Assembly: GCA_018829445.1 (NCBI GenBank) | Contig: JAHJTV010000063.1 | Span: 62,001 to 126,000 of the forward strand | DNA from: a bacterium | GTDB taxonomy: Bacteria; SAR324; XYD2-FULL-50-16 | Length of the DNA: 64,000 nt | Direction: 5' to 3' | Shown here: one piece after another, positions 45,021 to 54,616 of the stretch | Layout: every line of letters begins with the position of its first letter | Numbering within the stretch: position 1 is the stretch's first letter | Program-made: the position numbers and the translations under genes | Notes under the pieces: generated by a model | What the model saw: only the letters and a program-made list of their open reading frames with translations | Databases searched by the model: none | What the model was told of the DNA's origin: nothing

Positions 45021-46602
45021 TTGAGTCCGCTGCAAAAAGTGCTTTTTTAGACAAGCGGGATTAGTCAGGCGAGAAAGCGAATAATCGACATCTCGCAATA
45101 ATGTATCAAGAATTTATCCTCGGTTTAGTCGGGTTCCATTTTTTTCTCGACTCACATGTGTTCATTGACAATTGATCGCAATATTCGTGGCTGACGGGGC
45201 CGACTCCCTCCTATTTACGGGCGTAACAGTCAGGTATTCCCATCATGCCGTTGCCGGAATTGCCTCTCCGACCGTTTTTTTGACATGGTTCCGGATTCGA
45301 ATCAGATTGATCCAGACAGATCTGCACGTTGCCCAAACCTTGTTTTTAATTTGACCTCGATATCGGGTCTTGTTGTTCCGCGAGTGATAACTAAGCTGAA
45401 AGATAGTCGCCTCCACATTGTTGCGACGATTTCTTACTTCTGGAGGCAGGCTTTCCAAAGCCTTACGTCGCTAGAAACATTCAATTTGCTCGGGTTTGAA
45501 ATAGCGCCACTGGCAATCCGGTAGTTTGATCTTGTAGTGGTTGTTCTTATATTCGATGGCTTCCGTTATGGTATCGGACGATTTATCAAGTACGAGCAGG
45601 CCTTCTTGGGTTTTAACAAACTCGAAATTGCCTTTGGCTCCCTGAATACCAGTAAAAACAAGGTCGATCTCTTTGGTTTCACCGTACTCGACATTATCCG
45701 GTGATTGATAGGCACCGTCCATATAGGCTTGCTCGGCTGTCGGAGTCGTCGTAATGACGTTTCAGATGCAGCAGGAGTTCTCCCAGTTCGATCAGTTTCC
45801 GGTTTTTTTCTTCTTCGGACAAGGGATAGACGATCTGGTTCGGTTTCTTTTTGCATAGTTCGTCGAGCGTCTTGCAGCGATCATCGTCAAGCCGTCCCTG
45901 TAACTCTTCGGAGAGCGATACCCAGAACGCCTGAAGACAGGAGATAATCAGCTGCAAACGGGAACACCGGACAATATTGGAGCCGATAAGCTTGCTGTCC
46001 ATACGGATCTTCTTACCGTCGACGTCGAAGAATTCAGCCTGTGATTTGGTTAACGTCTTGAACGCCTCTTCGATCAGATCCCGGCCTTGTTCTATGTGGT
46101 GCTGATATACTGCCTGTTTGAATGAATAGTAGGTTGATGCAACCGGTGGTGCATCGCTCAGATTTTCGAAACCGAGTGCTCTTCTAACCAGGAGGTTGAA
46201 TCCGATTTGCTCGTATAATTGCCTGTCGCTCCATCCGAATCCTTCTTTAAGCGACATCATGCTCAGCAGAATTCGGATCGGTACATTGGTTCGGCCCATT
46301 GTACTGCTATAGAGAACCTCGAAACAACTCTCATCGAAGCGACAGAAGACATGTTCGTAGAACTGGTTATACCAAGCCTCGGGGTCGTTAAGGGTTTCGG
46401 CTCTCGTGGAGTCGAGATTACCGGCGACATTACCGAGGAAATCAATTTGGCGGTTAGTAGTGGATTTTTTGAACATGTCGTATCTTTATGTAGGTTTTAA
46501 GATAAGTAGTTTTATATTAGTTTATTATGTCTTATTTATCTGTTATTACAAGCATTAACCTAACATTCTTTTAACCCTCCGACTTTTCGGAGCAGACTCA
46601 AA
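45021..46602 (-). mobile_element. decayed IS1182-family insertion sequence with terminal inverted repeats
   Basis: The left end ttgagtccgctgcaaaaagt (45021-45040) and the complement of the right end, ttgagtctgctccgaaaagt (46602-46583), match at 17 of 20 positions and face each other. They enclose about 1.58 kb containing a single transposase reading frame of IS1182 type on the minus strand. Size, terminal repeats and content agree with an insertion sequence. The transposase is broken, so the element is immobile by itself. A target-site duplication is not clear. Confidence 0.8.
45243..46476 (-). pseudogene. IS1182-family transposase, broken
   Basis: The N-terminal half (from 46476) reads cleanly: the DUF772 domain with WYNQFYEHVFCRFDE, ILLSMMSLKEGFGWSDRQLYEQ and FDVDGKKIRMDSKLIGSN. 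A one-base frameshift near 45740 moves the reading to DGAYQSPDNVEYGETKE, followed at 45471-45473 by an in-frame TAG. After it the same frame continues with the C-terminal segment NVEATIFQLSYHSRNNKTRYRG and ends at 45243. Two lesions make it non-functional. Confidence 0.85.
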
Positions 46603-47367
46603 TAATAAAAATTTACCGATATTCTTTCTTTCTTTTTCAAAAACTCGAACAATTTCAGCTCTTCTTGAAACATTTTTTCGAGTGGTTTGAGATCTTCATT
46701 TTTTATTACATAACCCAGATAAATTGGATAAGCACCTTAACAAATTATTTCCGGCCCCAAAAACGAAAAAGATAGTTTATGGGGCATTAAAAGGTGAGGG
46801 TGTTTTTGAAAAATCCATCAGTACCCAGGGCATGGAGGTGCTGATAACATTTGGCCGATGTAATAGCTTTTTGGGTGTCAAGGTATTCTTTTTTATATTC
46901 AGATCGTAGATCTCTCACTGCGTGATCCATAAATCACCGGCTATAATCCTATGCCTCGATGAGGCATGAACTCATGATGAACTCTAACAAAGGCTGCAAA
47001 TAGTGCCTAAGCATATAAGGTAATGACATTCTCTATCACTTAGAAATATATGCCTATTATAGCATGAAATCAGTATTTTGAGCATCCCTATTGTTGGGAC
47101 AGAATCTGTTTATCCTTTTTAATATCACTGGCACATTGATTTCAAGGTGAAGGATTCTGGCATTGGCCTAGAATCTTGATCTTAAGCCCAAATTCCAAAA
47201 CTGCGTTGTATTATTCACAAAACTCAGTTTGACTTATAGAAACAAGTTTTCTAATATTACATGCTTTAGAGTAATTTAGAGGAAGATAGAGTCAATAGTT
47301 ACTAAAATATCCTCAAAAGAGTATAAAAATAACAAAAATGTATAAAATATAACAATAAGAGACAATA
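46603..47367. other. intergenic region between the IS element and the ABC importer operon
   Basis: This 765-bp AT-rich stretch contains no convincing gene, and no cobalamin riboswitch core (such as GCCACTG with its partner elements) was found. Short frames such as that at 46724-46909 start with TTG and resemble nothing known. The promoter of the importer operon should lie towards the right end. Confidence 0.4.
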
Positions 47368-48432
47368 ATGAAGAAACAGATGATCGGATTTTTTGTTATC
47401 GGTGCTTTTCTGCTGATGTTGCCTTGGGTAGGTGTAGCTGAAGGGGGAGAAGACTCTCGAGTGATAGTTGATCTTGCGGGCAGACAAGTCAGAATCCCAA
47501 GCAAAGTGAAGAGGGTAGCTACATTTGTCGGACCGTCATATGACAAGACGTTTATGCTTGGAGATGCCGAAAACGTTGTATTACTTTCATTCTCGCAGTT
47601 ACCATGGGCCCAGAGACTAAATCCGGGGTTGAAAATAGTTCCAACAACAGAATCATATAAGGATCCCAATATTGAAGATATTTTGCAGGCAGGCGTAGAT
47701 GTATTGTTTTATTGGTCTTGGTCAAAGCCAGTTAAAAAAATGAGTGACTCTGGAATTCCTGTCATTTGTGCACTGGGTTCATCCACAAAACCCCATACAA
47801 TTGATGAGTTTGTTTTGTCAGTGAAGAATGAAGTCCGATTATATGGCGAGGTACTGGGAAAAGAAGCACAACAAAGAGCAAGGGAGTATAGCGACTATTT
47901 TGATGAAAAGGTAAACCGGGTTTTGTCGGTTACTACAAAGATTCCTGACAGTAAGAAACCAAAAGTGTATTATGTGCGTGGCCCTGATGTGTTAACAACC
48001 CATGGATCAGGTTCGAATACACAATGGTATGTGGAGATGGCAGGAGGCAACCTGATTACTAAAGATACCAAAATCAAGAATTTTGGCAAGGTTTCCATTG
48101 AACAGGTATTGGTCTGGGATCCAGATATAATTATGATGGGGCGACTCAATTCAACTGATGCCATTATAAATAGTCCCAAGTGGAAAACGATAACGGCTGT
48201 TAAAAAGAATCAAGTGTACGTGAATCCACAAGGCCATTTTTACTGGGATTATGGTAGTGAAGGAGCCTTATTTCTGCTTTACCTGGCAAAGACTTTTCAT
48301 CCGGAGCAGTTTTCGGATATTGATATGGTCCAGGAACTCAAATTCTTTTATGGTAAATTCTTCCGTTACCAGTTAGCGGATGATGAGGCACATCGCATAC
48401 TTCAGCATCTTCCTCCGGAAGAATCGGACTAA
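47368..48432 (+). CDS. ABC transporter substrate-binding protein, FecB/BtuF type
   Basis: The 354-residue protein has a signal peptide (MKKQMIGFFVIGAFLLMLPWVGVAEG) and a PBP_2 (class III) fold. It shows the typical opening VIVDLAGRQVRIPSKVKRVATF, NIEDILQAGVDVLFYW near 110, the long-helix middle (about 150-200) and a C-terminal lobe with VSIEQVLVWDPDIIMM. This family captures iron-siderophores, haem, cobalamin or other metal chelates. An in-operon radical SAM gene separates it from its permease, unlike ordinary fec/btu operons, so the ligand may be an unusual metallo-compound. Confidence 0.9.
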   Translation: MKKQMIGFFVIGAFLLMLPWVGVAEGGEDSRVIVDLAGRQVRIPSKVKRVATFVGPSYDKTFMLGDAENVVLLSFSQLPWAQRLNPGLKIVPTTESYKDPNIEDILQAGVDVLFYWSWSKPVKKMSDSGIPVICALGSSTKPHTIDEFVLSVKNEVRLYGEVLGKEAQQRAREYSDYFDEKVNRVLSVTTKIPDSKKPKVYYVRGPDVLTTHGSGSNTQWYVEMAGGNLITKDTKIKNFGKVSIEQVLVWDPDIIMMGRLNSTDAIINSPKWKTITAVKKNQVYVNPQGHFYWDYGSEGALFLLYLAKTFHPEQFSDIDMVQELKFFYGKFFRYQLADDEAHRILQHLPPEESD

Positions 48433-48448
48433 AAAGGAGAGTAATACT

Positions 48449-49324
48449 ATGACGCCACTGGAGTTATTGCGTAAGGACGGATCGGAACTGTTCATTGAAG
48501 CTCAGAGTATTGCCAAAAAGCGGAAGAGCTTGTTTGCCACCGGTTTGCAGATCAATACCATTTGCAGGATTCATCCACCTTGTCGACATTGTCTTTGGTT
48601 CACCAGGGAGCGCTACACCCCCAATTTTCGCCGGAAAGTCCCACTGGATCAAATTGTGAAACAGGCGAAAGAGGCAAAACGACAAGAGATAGATCGCATA
48701 TACCTGGCTTCAGGCTGGATGGGTAAAGATCTGTCAGATGATGTTTATGAAGCCGTTATTGCCATTAAGGAACAGGTCGATATCGATCTCTATGGTATGT
48801 TCGGGACAATCAATCAACGGAGTTTGTTACGATTACAGAAAGCAGGGATTGATGGATATCGATGCAGCCTTGAGAGTCCCAATCCTGATTTATTTAATTA
48901 CCTAAAACCCGGTGATAGTCTCGATAATCGTATAGAAACTCTGAAAAGCGCAAAAGAGATAGGTTTGCCGATTTGGAGTGAATTCATTATCGGAGTTGGA
49001 GAAAATGATCAGGACATTGTCAACGGTATTGAGATGTTAAAAAAACTGGAGGTAAATACATTCCTGTTTGTACCGTTTCGACCGGTGCCATTTATTGAAA
49101 TGGAGGAACGAAGCGGTCCGAATCCTTATCAGATGGCAAAGGTCATGGCAGCAGCCAGAATTTTCATTCCCGATGCCGATATGTTTGCTGTTTACAACAA
49201 CATGGAATGGGGATATCGGGCCGGATGTAACGGAGCGTTTGTCAGTACGTATCCCAATAACGTAACTCGATTTAGGGAAATGCGCGAGATGCTAAATGAG
49301 AGTTACCCGGGAAAAACAGGTTAG
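48449..49324 (+). CDS. BioB-like radical SAM protein with CX5CX2C cluster motif (HmdB/HcgA-like)
   Basis: The 291-residue protein begins at ATG 48449 with aaaaaggag as ribosome binding site, 16 bp after the binding-protein stop. The radical SAM cluster motif is C39-X5-C45-X2-C48 (CRIHPPCRHC) in place of the usual CX3CX2C. The rest follows the BioB/ThiH/HydE barrel: DRIYLASGWMG near 89, GYRCSLESPNP near 131, IWSEFIIGVGE near 168 and FRPVPFIEM near 208. The CX5CX2C form is the known peculiarity of HmdB (HcgA), the radical SAM enzyme for the iron-guanylylpyridinol cofactor of [Fe]-hydrogenase. No hmd or other hcg genes are visible. The true reaction is unknown; processing of the transported ligand is a hypothesis. 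Confidence 0.8.
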   Translation: MTPLELLRKDGSELFIEAQSIAKKRKSLFATGLQINTICRIHPPCRHCLWFTRERYTPNFRRKVPLDQIVKQAKEAKRQEIDRIYLASGWMGKDLSDDVYEAVIAIKEQVDIDLYGMFGTINQRSLLRLQKAGIDGYRCSLESPNPDLFNYLKPGDSLDNRIETLKSAKEIGLPIWSEFIIGVGENDQDIVNGIEMLKKLEVNTFLFVPFRPVPFIEMEERSGPNPYQMAKVMAAARIFIPDADMFAVYNNMEWGYRAGCNGAFVSTYPNNVTRFREMREMLNESYPGKTG

Positions 49325-49380
49325 GAAATTAACCCCGAGACAGCGATCAAAGAGAGAAACGCGGACCGATATTGAAACAA

Positions 49381-50427
49381 ATGGAAACAACTGTGACTAG
49401 AATTTATGATACCCTTGGTGTTAAAAAAACGCGGCAACGTCTCTTTATTCTTGTTATCTTATTGCTGTTACTTGTCTGGGTCTCGTTCTTCTTAGGCCGG
49501 TATTCCATATCGCCGACGACAATAGTTAAGGCAATTGCTTCCAGGTTTTTACCATTGGACATCAATTGGTCGCCAACCGTTGAAACAGTTATTTTCCAGA
49601 TACGACTTCCCCGTATTCTCCTTGCCCTGATTGTTGGAGCCGGGCTTTCAATTAGTGGCGCAGGATTTCAAGGGGTGTTTCAGAATCCACTGGTTGGTCC
49701 TAGTATTCTTGGGGTGTCATCTTCTGCCGGTTTCGGAGCCGCTTTTGCCATTCTGATGTTTAACAGTCCATTTTTAATACAGGTTTTCGCTCTCGCTTTT
49801 GGAATATTGGGGGTAATCATCGCATACACTATTAGTCGGGTGTATCAAACGGCACCGATATTAATGTTGGTACTTTCCGGTATTGTTGTATCTGCCTTTT
49901 TTTCGGCGTTGATTTCAGTTACAAAATTTGTTGCTGATCCATACGATAAACTTCCCGAGATCACCTTTTGGTTGATGGGAAGTCTTGGCGCTGCGTCTTT
50001 AGAAGATTTATTAATGGTTTTTCCTCCTATGTTAATTGGAATCACAGGTCTTCTTCTGGTTAGTTGGAAGATCAACATACTTTCCATGGGAGACAAAGAA
50101 GCGCGAGCATTAGGAGTGAACGCGGAATTTATAAAAATTATTGTTATTGCATGTGCAACAATGGTAACGGCTTCAGCAGTGTGTGTTAGCGGAATTATTG
50201 GTTGGGTTGGATTAATAATTCCTCATATTGGAAGAATGATCGTGGGGCCTGATCATAGAATCTTACTGCCGGTTTCTTTACTTCTGGGAGCAATTTTTCT
50301 GCTCCTTATTGATGATCTGGCCCGAACAATCGCTGCAGCAGAGATTCCCTTAGGAATCCTAACCGCCTTAATCGGTGCTCCTTTTTTTATTTATTTGATC
50401 CGCAGAACAAAAGGGGGATGGAAATAA
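49381..50427 (+). CDS. ABC transporter permease, FecCD/BtuC type
   Basis: The 348-residue membrane protein has about ten helices and the FecCD signatures RLPRILLALIVGAGLSISGAGFQ (about 75-97), NPLVGPSILGVSSSAGFGAA, and GWVGLIIPHIGRMIVGPDHR near the coupling helix. It forms the homodimeric channel of a metal-chelate importer. The ATG at 49381 is preferred over an in-frame TTG at 49372. The ATPase gene starts directly at the next base after its stop. Confidence 0.93.
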   Translation: METTVTRIYDTLGVKKTRQRLFILVILLLLLVWVSFFLGRYSISPTTIVKAIASRFLPLDINWSPTVETVIFQIRLPRILLALIVGAGLSISGAGFQGVFQNPLVGPSILGVSSSAGFGAAFAILMFNSPFLIQVFALAFGILGVIIAYTISRVYQTAPILMLVLSGIVVSAFFSALISVTKFVADPYDKLPEITFWLMGSLGAASLEDLLMVFPPMLIGITGLLLVSWKINILSMGDKEARALGVNAEFIKIIVIACATMVTASAVCVSGIIGWVGLIIPHIGRMIVGPDHRILLPVSLLLGAIFLLLIDDLARTIAAAEIPLGILTALIGAPFFIYLIRRTKGGWK

Positions 50428-51216
50428 ATGCAGCCTAAAATCCGCCTTGAGAACATCGCATTCGGTTACGACGAGCAGGATTTATTCAGTGGCTTGAACC
50501 TGGAACTGTTTGATGGTGAGGTAGTATGTGTTTTGGGAGCCAATGGTTGTGGAAAAACCACTCTGTTGCAGTGTCTCAATGGTTCTCTTAAGCTGACAAG
50601 AGGGAGCGTCTGCCTGGATGGAAAGCTACTATCGACTTTCAGCGTTAAAGAGGTTGCTAGGAAAATGGGGTTTGTCTTTCAGGAGCACAATGCTCCTTTT
50701 CCTTACTCTGTGTTGGAAGTGGTGCGGATGGGTAGAGCCCCCCACCTTGGATTTTTTTCCACACCATCAGAAGAAGACAATGAGATAGCTGAATATGCTC
50801 TAGAAATGGTTGGAAAACTTCATTTAAAAGACAAACCTTATACCCAAATCAGTGGTGGTGAAAGACAATTGGTTCTTATCGCCAGAACAATCGCTCAGGA
50901 ACCGGAGGTAATCCTGCTTGATGAGCCCACCTCGCATCTGGATTTTAAGAACCAGACTCTTGTCATGCGCATAATCACCAAGTTGGCCCGGCGAGGATTT
51001 TCCATTGTTATGTCATCGCATTGGCCTGATCATGCCCTTCAATATGCCAGCAAGGTTGTGATAATGAACAATGGAGAATTTTCGGCAGTCGGTCCTCCAG
51101 GAGATGTGATTACGGAGGAAAACCTGAAACTTGCATATAACATGGATGTTAATATCCTCTCAGTAAACGATTCAAAACGAAAAAGAACCATGAAGTTTTG
51201 TGTGCCCGTAGATTAA
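50428..51216 (+). CDS. ABC transporter ATPase, FecE/BtuD type
   Basis: The 262-residue ATPase has Walker A GANGCGKTTLL near 36, FVFQEHNAPFPYSVLEVV after the Q-loop, signature ISGGERQLV near 141 and Walker B ILLDEPTSHLD near 163. The H-loop His lies in SSHWPDHAL, where W replaces the usual D before the PDHAL motif. It energises the FecCD-type permease. It is the last gene of the four-gene operon. Confidence 0.93.
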   Translation: MQPKIRLENIAFGYDEQDLFSGLNLELFDGEVVCVLGANGCGKTTLLQCLNGSLKLTRGSVCLDGKLLSTFSVKEVARKMGFVFQEHNAPFPYSVLEVVRMGRAPHLGFFSTPSEEDNEIAEYALEMVGKLHLKDKPYTQISGGERQLVLIARTIAQEPEVILLDEPTSHLDFKNQTLVMRIITKLARRGFSIVMSSHWPDHALQYASKVVIMNNGEFSAVGPPGDVITEENLKLAYNMDVNILSVNDSKRKRTMKFCVPVD

Positions 51217-52498
51217 TCGGAACCAATGAACCACTCTGATCGCTATTCCCGCTGCATTACTTCTCCTTTTCGATCATAAGGAGAATTATCAATAATCTAT
51301 ATCTCCTCATCTGGGTTTGAATTGAGTCTTTTGAATATCAGGTAAATCCTGGTCGAAAACAATAAGAGAAGCTTTCTCCAATTGTAGTTGGGATTGTTCA
51401 GAAACCCGTACATGGCGTTTATTTAGTTTGATAAACTTGTTTCCAATAATGCCTTCAAACAGGTTTTTCCCTGAAAACAGAGAATAAAGACAATTGAAAA
51501 CAGTTCCAAAGGGGTAGCGCCATTGGTTTTATTTATGTTAGCGGGATTAAGCAGGCTACCACTTTTAAACTCCTTGAACAGTTTTGTGATTGTTCCTAAA
51601 GCCTCTCTTTCCTTAATCAGTTCTTGGTTCACGGTGGCTTCCTGAAGAAATATTTAATTATTTCAATGATATATTATGATTTACTGTCTCGTTTCTGAGT
51701 GGGAAAGTTGAGTAAGATATATTCTGTGTTTTTCAGGTAGGAAATAATTTATAAGGTATTTATCCAGTTTATTCCGGCTAAGTTTGAAAATGAGAGGCAA
51801 TGATTTCATTTCAGGTGAAAGCCAATCAGGATAGAAAAAACTTATGAAAGTACAATGTGTTATAGATATTTTCTATTTGACAACAACCCTGGACTATGAC
51901 TGATAATAGCACAGTTAATCATCGCTCATTCTCTCTCCAACTTATTGTAAAAGACACAAAATGTATTGGTTAATTGGTTTTACGTGACGACAGTGTTTCT
52001 ATTCTACTCGGGTTAGGTAGACACAGAGTTAGACCAAAAGACCATGAAAATGCATTCCCACTTCAAAATTTTTATCCTCTTCGTCTTTCTCGTGTAGATT
52101 TCTGCTTTCAGAGAGACAGGCCATTTCTTTTTCGCAGGTTATTTTTCAAGGGTTAAAGGCGATACTGCTTTCTCAAATTTTTTAGTTTGGGATTGAAAAA
52201 GTGGTATTTGTTAACAAGCCGATCTGCGTTATTGCCCATTTTTATTGGCCCATATTTCAGTTATCGAACTGCAATAAAATCAACCACCTTACCTGCCATG
52301 TGACTTTTGTATTGAAAAATAGACCATCTGTCTGTTTTTTCAAAAGCATGAGTAATGAATCCAATCAGGATATCTATAAACAGATGGTTAAAATCACCAT
52401 TGTATATTTGAGCAAAGCAAAGAGGTTAAGAGAAAAATAACGGAAAGAATGGTTGATATTCTCAAGAATTCAATAGTCAGAAAGAAAGGTATGTAATT
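51217..52498. other. long intergenic region before the Flx/Hdr cluster
   Basis: The 1.28-kb stretch has no intact gene that I recognise. A short stem ctcctt/aaggag (51269-51289) stands about 50 bp behind the importer operon and may terminate it weakly. A transposase-like fragment lies at 51423-51632 on the minus strand (listed separately). The frame at 52201-52440 resembles nothing known and starts at GTG. The last 60 bp should contain the promoter of the next cluster, with agaaaggt as ribosome binding site. Confidence 0.4.
51423..51632 (-). pseudogene. possible IS4-type transposase fragment
   Basis: The 69-codon frame contains LIKEREALGTITKLFKEFK, then NPANINKTNGATPLELF. This resembles the N-terminal region of some IS4-like transposases (a run of the type GS-x-K-x2-N-x2-K-x2-G followed by hydrophobic residues). 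No catalytic region follows in any frame, and terminal repeats were not found. The similarity is from memory and weak. Confidence 0.35.
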
Positions 52499-53446
52499 AT
52501 GGACATGTATTTAAAAAGGATTAAAGAAGTAGCCACAGATCTTCTGAAAGAAAAAAAAGTCGATATGATTATCGGTTTTCGGCAGGGAACAATACCGATG
52601 ATGAATGAACCTTTCATGGCCACAACTCCAAAGGAGGTGCAACATCTGGTTTGGAACAGTCATTGCGGGAATAATCTGGCAACCTATCTGGTAGATAAAA
52701 AAGGAAAAATTGGGATTGTTGCCAAGGGATGTGACAGTCGAAATATAGTGAACCATATTGTTGAAAGTAAAATTCAACGGGATCAGTTGTTTATTATTGG
52801 GGTTCCTTGTAAAGGAATGGTTGATCGCAGAAAAGTGGCCTTGCAATATGACGGGGAGATAGAAACTGTCGAGGAAACGGATGACACGATTATCGTGAAG
52901 GGAATTCATGGCGGCAAAAATTTTAGTAAACAAGAAGTTTTGCAGGATAATTGCCGGATCTGTCAGCATCACAATCCGGTGATTTATGATGAGTTAGTGG
53001 CAGATTCGGTTGAAGAAATCCAAGATATTGATCCATTTGCTGGTGTCAGGGAAATTGAATCGATGTCGATAGCGGATAAAAGGGAACACTTTGAAGAGAT
53101 GTTTTCATCGTGTATCCGATGTTATGCCTGCCGCAATGCCTGTCCTCTCTGTTACTGTCCCACATGCTTTGTTGATGAAGCCCGACCCCAATGGATTGGG
53201 AAAAGTGATGATCCAACGGATACCATGACGTTTCACTTTTTAAGAGCGTTTCACTGTGCGGGAAGATGTACTGACTGCGGAGCTTGCGAGCAAGCCTGTC
53301 CACAAGAGATAAAAGTCAGATCATTAACCGGAAAGCTCAGCAAAGAATGCTTTGAGTTGTACGGTTGGGAAGCGGGATTAACACCTGAAAAACGCCCGCC
53401 TCTTGATACCTTCCGCACAGATGATTCGGAGGATTTTATCAAATAA
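52499..53446 (+). CDS. FrhB/FlxC-like iron-sulfur oxidoreductase subunit
   Basis: The 315-residue protein combines an FrhB-like N-terminal part (GIVAKGCDSRNIV near 71, IIGVPCKGMVD near 97) with a two-cluster ferredoxin domain. The latter has CIRCYACRNACPLCYCPTC near 203-221 and CTDCGACEQACP near 257-268. Additional cysteines (CRIC near 146) may bind another cluster. In the Flx/Hdr context it corresponds to one of the Fe-S relay subunits (FlxC or FlxB). It is separated from the next gene by a terminator-like hairpin. Confidence 0.8.
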   Translation: MDMYLKRIKEVATDLLKEKKVDMIIGFRQGTIPMMNEPFMATTPKEVQHLVWNSHCGNNLATYLVDKKGKIGIVAKGCDSRNIVNHIVESKIQRDQLFIIGVPCKGMVDRRKVALQYDGEIETVEETDDTIIVKGIHGGKNFSKQEVLQDNCRICQHHNPVIYDELVADSVEEIQDIDPFAGVREIESMSIADKREHFEEMFSSCIRCYACRNACPLCYCPTCFVDEARPQWIGKSDDPTDTMTFHFLRAFHCAGRCTDCGACEQACPQEIKVRSLTGKLSKECFELYGWEAGLTPEKRPPLDTFRTDDSEDFIK

Positions 53447-53454
53447 TCGTTATT

Positions 53455-53514
53455 AACCCACATTGCGTCATCAGTGCATGTGAATTCGACCATAACTCGA
53501 AATGTGGGTTTTTG
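53455..53514 (+). terminator. terminator-like inverted repeat within the Flx/Hdr cluster
   Basis: A perfect 10-bp inverted repeat, aacccacatt (53455-53464) and aatgtgggtt (53501-53510), is followed by TTTT-G. The loop is long (36 bases), so it may act as a partial terminator or attenuator between the first and second genes of the cluster. Confidence 0.55.
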
Positions 53515-53558
53515 AGCCCCCTGAATTTTTATTGATATAAATTGAAAAGGCAAACAGC

Positions 53559-54602
53559 ATGAAAGTTATAAAAATCAGTACTCAAAACTGGAGCGAGGGG
53601 ATAGCGAAACTGCGTAATGAATATCGGCTGTATGCTCCGGTTAAAAAAGGAACCGGAAGTCAGATCAAAGAACTGAAGCCGGAGGAAAACCCGGATTTAA
53701 GCCTCAAGCTTTCTCGATTTTCTCCAAAGTCAGTGGTATTTCCCCAATCGCAAATAATGTTCACTTACTCTCTGGATGAGAACGACAAGGATTACAATCT
53801 ATTAAAAGAGGTTAAAGTCGATTCAACCCCGCGGGTTGTTATTGGTCTAAAACCTTGCGATGCGTCCTCTTTCGGGATTGTGAAAAGAAATTATGATAAT
53901 CCTGATTACCAGGATTCATACTGGATGGATTCCTACAACTCCCTGACTTTAGTCGGGTGCGCCTGTGATGAACCAGCTGCGACCTGCTTTTGTCTTTCTG
54001 TAGGTGGGGGACCCTATAACGAAACCGGTTTGGATCTGTTGCTGATTACAGTGGAAGATGGCTACCTGGTAAAAGTAATCACTGATAAGGGTAAGAACCT
54101 TGTGAAAATAGCAGGCTGGACAGAAGAGACAGACTTTGATCAATTTGAAAACCGACAAAAAGCGGCAGAAGAAAAGATTACCTCTGAAATTCAAACAGAT
54201 CGCCTCAAGGAGTTAGAGGTTAATGACCTTTTTAATGCCCCCATATGGGAAGAAATGGCTTTCTCCTGTTTAAACTGTGGCACTTGTACTTATAGTTGCC
54301 CTACTTGCTGGTGTTTTGACATTCAGGATGAAACCAGGGGGAAAAGCGGTATTCGTATGCGGAACTGGGATAGTTGCATGTATCCTTTGTTCACTCTCGA
54401 AGGATCTGGCCATAACCCCCGTACTGAAAAGCTACAAAGAGTTAGGCAACGTTTCATGCATAAATTGAAATATTATGCGGATAAATACGATTCCGGGATA
54501 CAATGTGTGGGGTGCGGACGGTGTATTAATCTATGTCCGGTAAACATTGATATCAGGGTTGTTTGTGAAAAAATGAATGATTATCAAACCGTAAATCAGT
54601 AA
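53559..54602 (+). CDS. FlxB/AsrA/sulfhydrogenase-beta-like iron-sulfur subunit
   Basis: The 347-residue protein has the N-terminal domain of HydB/AsrA-like proteins (VVIGLKPCDASSFGIV near 92-107; GCACDEPAATCFC near 133-145). A C-terminal pair of [4Fe-4S] motifs follows: CLNCGTCTYSCPTCWC near 237-252 and CVGCGRCINLCPV near 316-328. In Flx complexes and in sulfhydrogenases this subunit receives electrons from the FAD/NAD subunit encoded next. An upstream ribosome binding site is weak (aaaaggc). Confidence 0.85.
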   Translation: MKVIKISTQNWSEGIAKLRNEYRLYAPVKKGTGSQIKELKPEENPDLSLKLSRFSPKSVVFPQSQIMFTYSLDENDKDYNLLKEVKVDSTPRVVIGLKPCDASSFGIVKRNYDNPDYQDSYWMDSYNSLTLVGCACDEPAATCFCLSVGGGPYNETGLDLLLITVEDGYLVKVITDKGKNLVKIAGWTEETDFDQFENRQKAAEEKITSEIQTDRLKELEVNDLFNAPIWEEMAFSCLNCGTCTYSCPTCWCFDIQDETRGKSGIRMRNWDSCMYPLFTLEGSGHNPRTEKLQRVRQRFMHKLKYYADKYDSGIQCVGCGRCINLCPVNIDIRVVCEKMNDYQTVNQ

Positions 54603-54616
54603 GGAGATATCCTGTA

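Noticed and set aside
45471..45473. In-frame TAG of the transposase as a pyrrolysine codon
   Set aside because: The same gene also has a frameshift, so simple decay explains it; no PYLIS-like evidence or pyl genes are in view.
46724..46909. 61-codon open frame between the IS element and the importer operon
   Set aside because: TTG start, no ribosome binding site, no recognisable motif.
47129..47143. Sigma-54-like sequence TGGCACATTGATTTC upstream of the importer operon
   Set aside because: The -24 element is perfect but the invariant GC at -12 is TC, and the site is more than 220 bp from the start codon.
46603..47367. Cobalamin riboswitch before the FecB/BtuF-type gene
   Set aside because: A ggcac fragment is present, but the B12-box and the other conserved aptamer elements could not be found.
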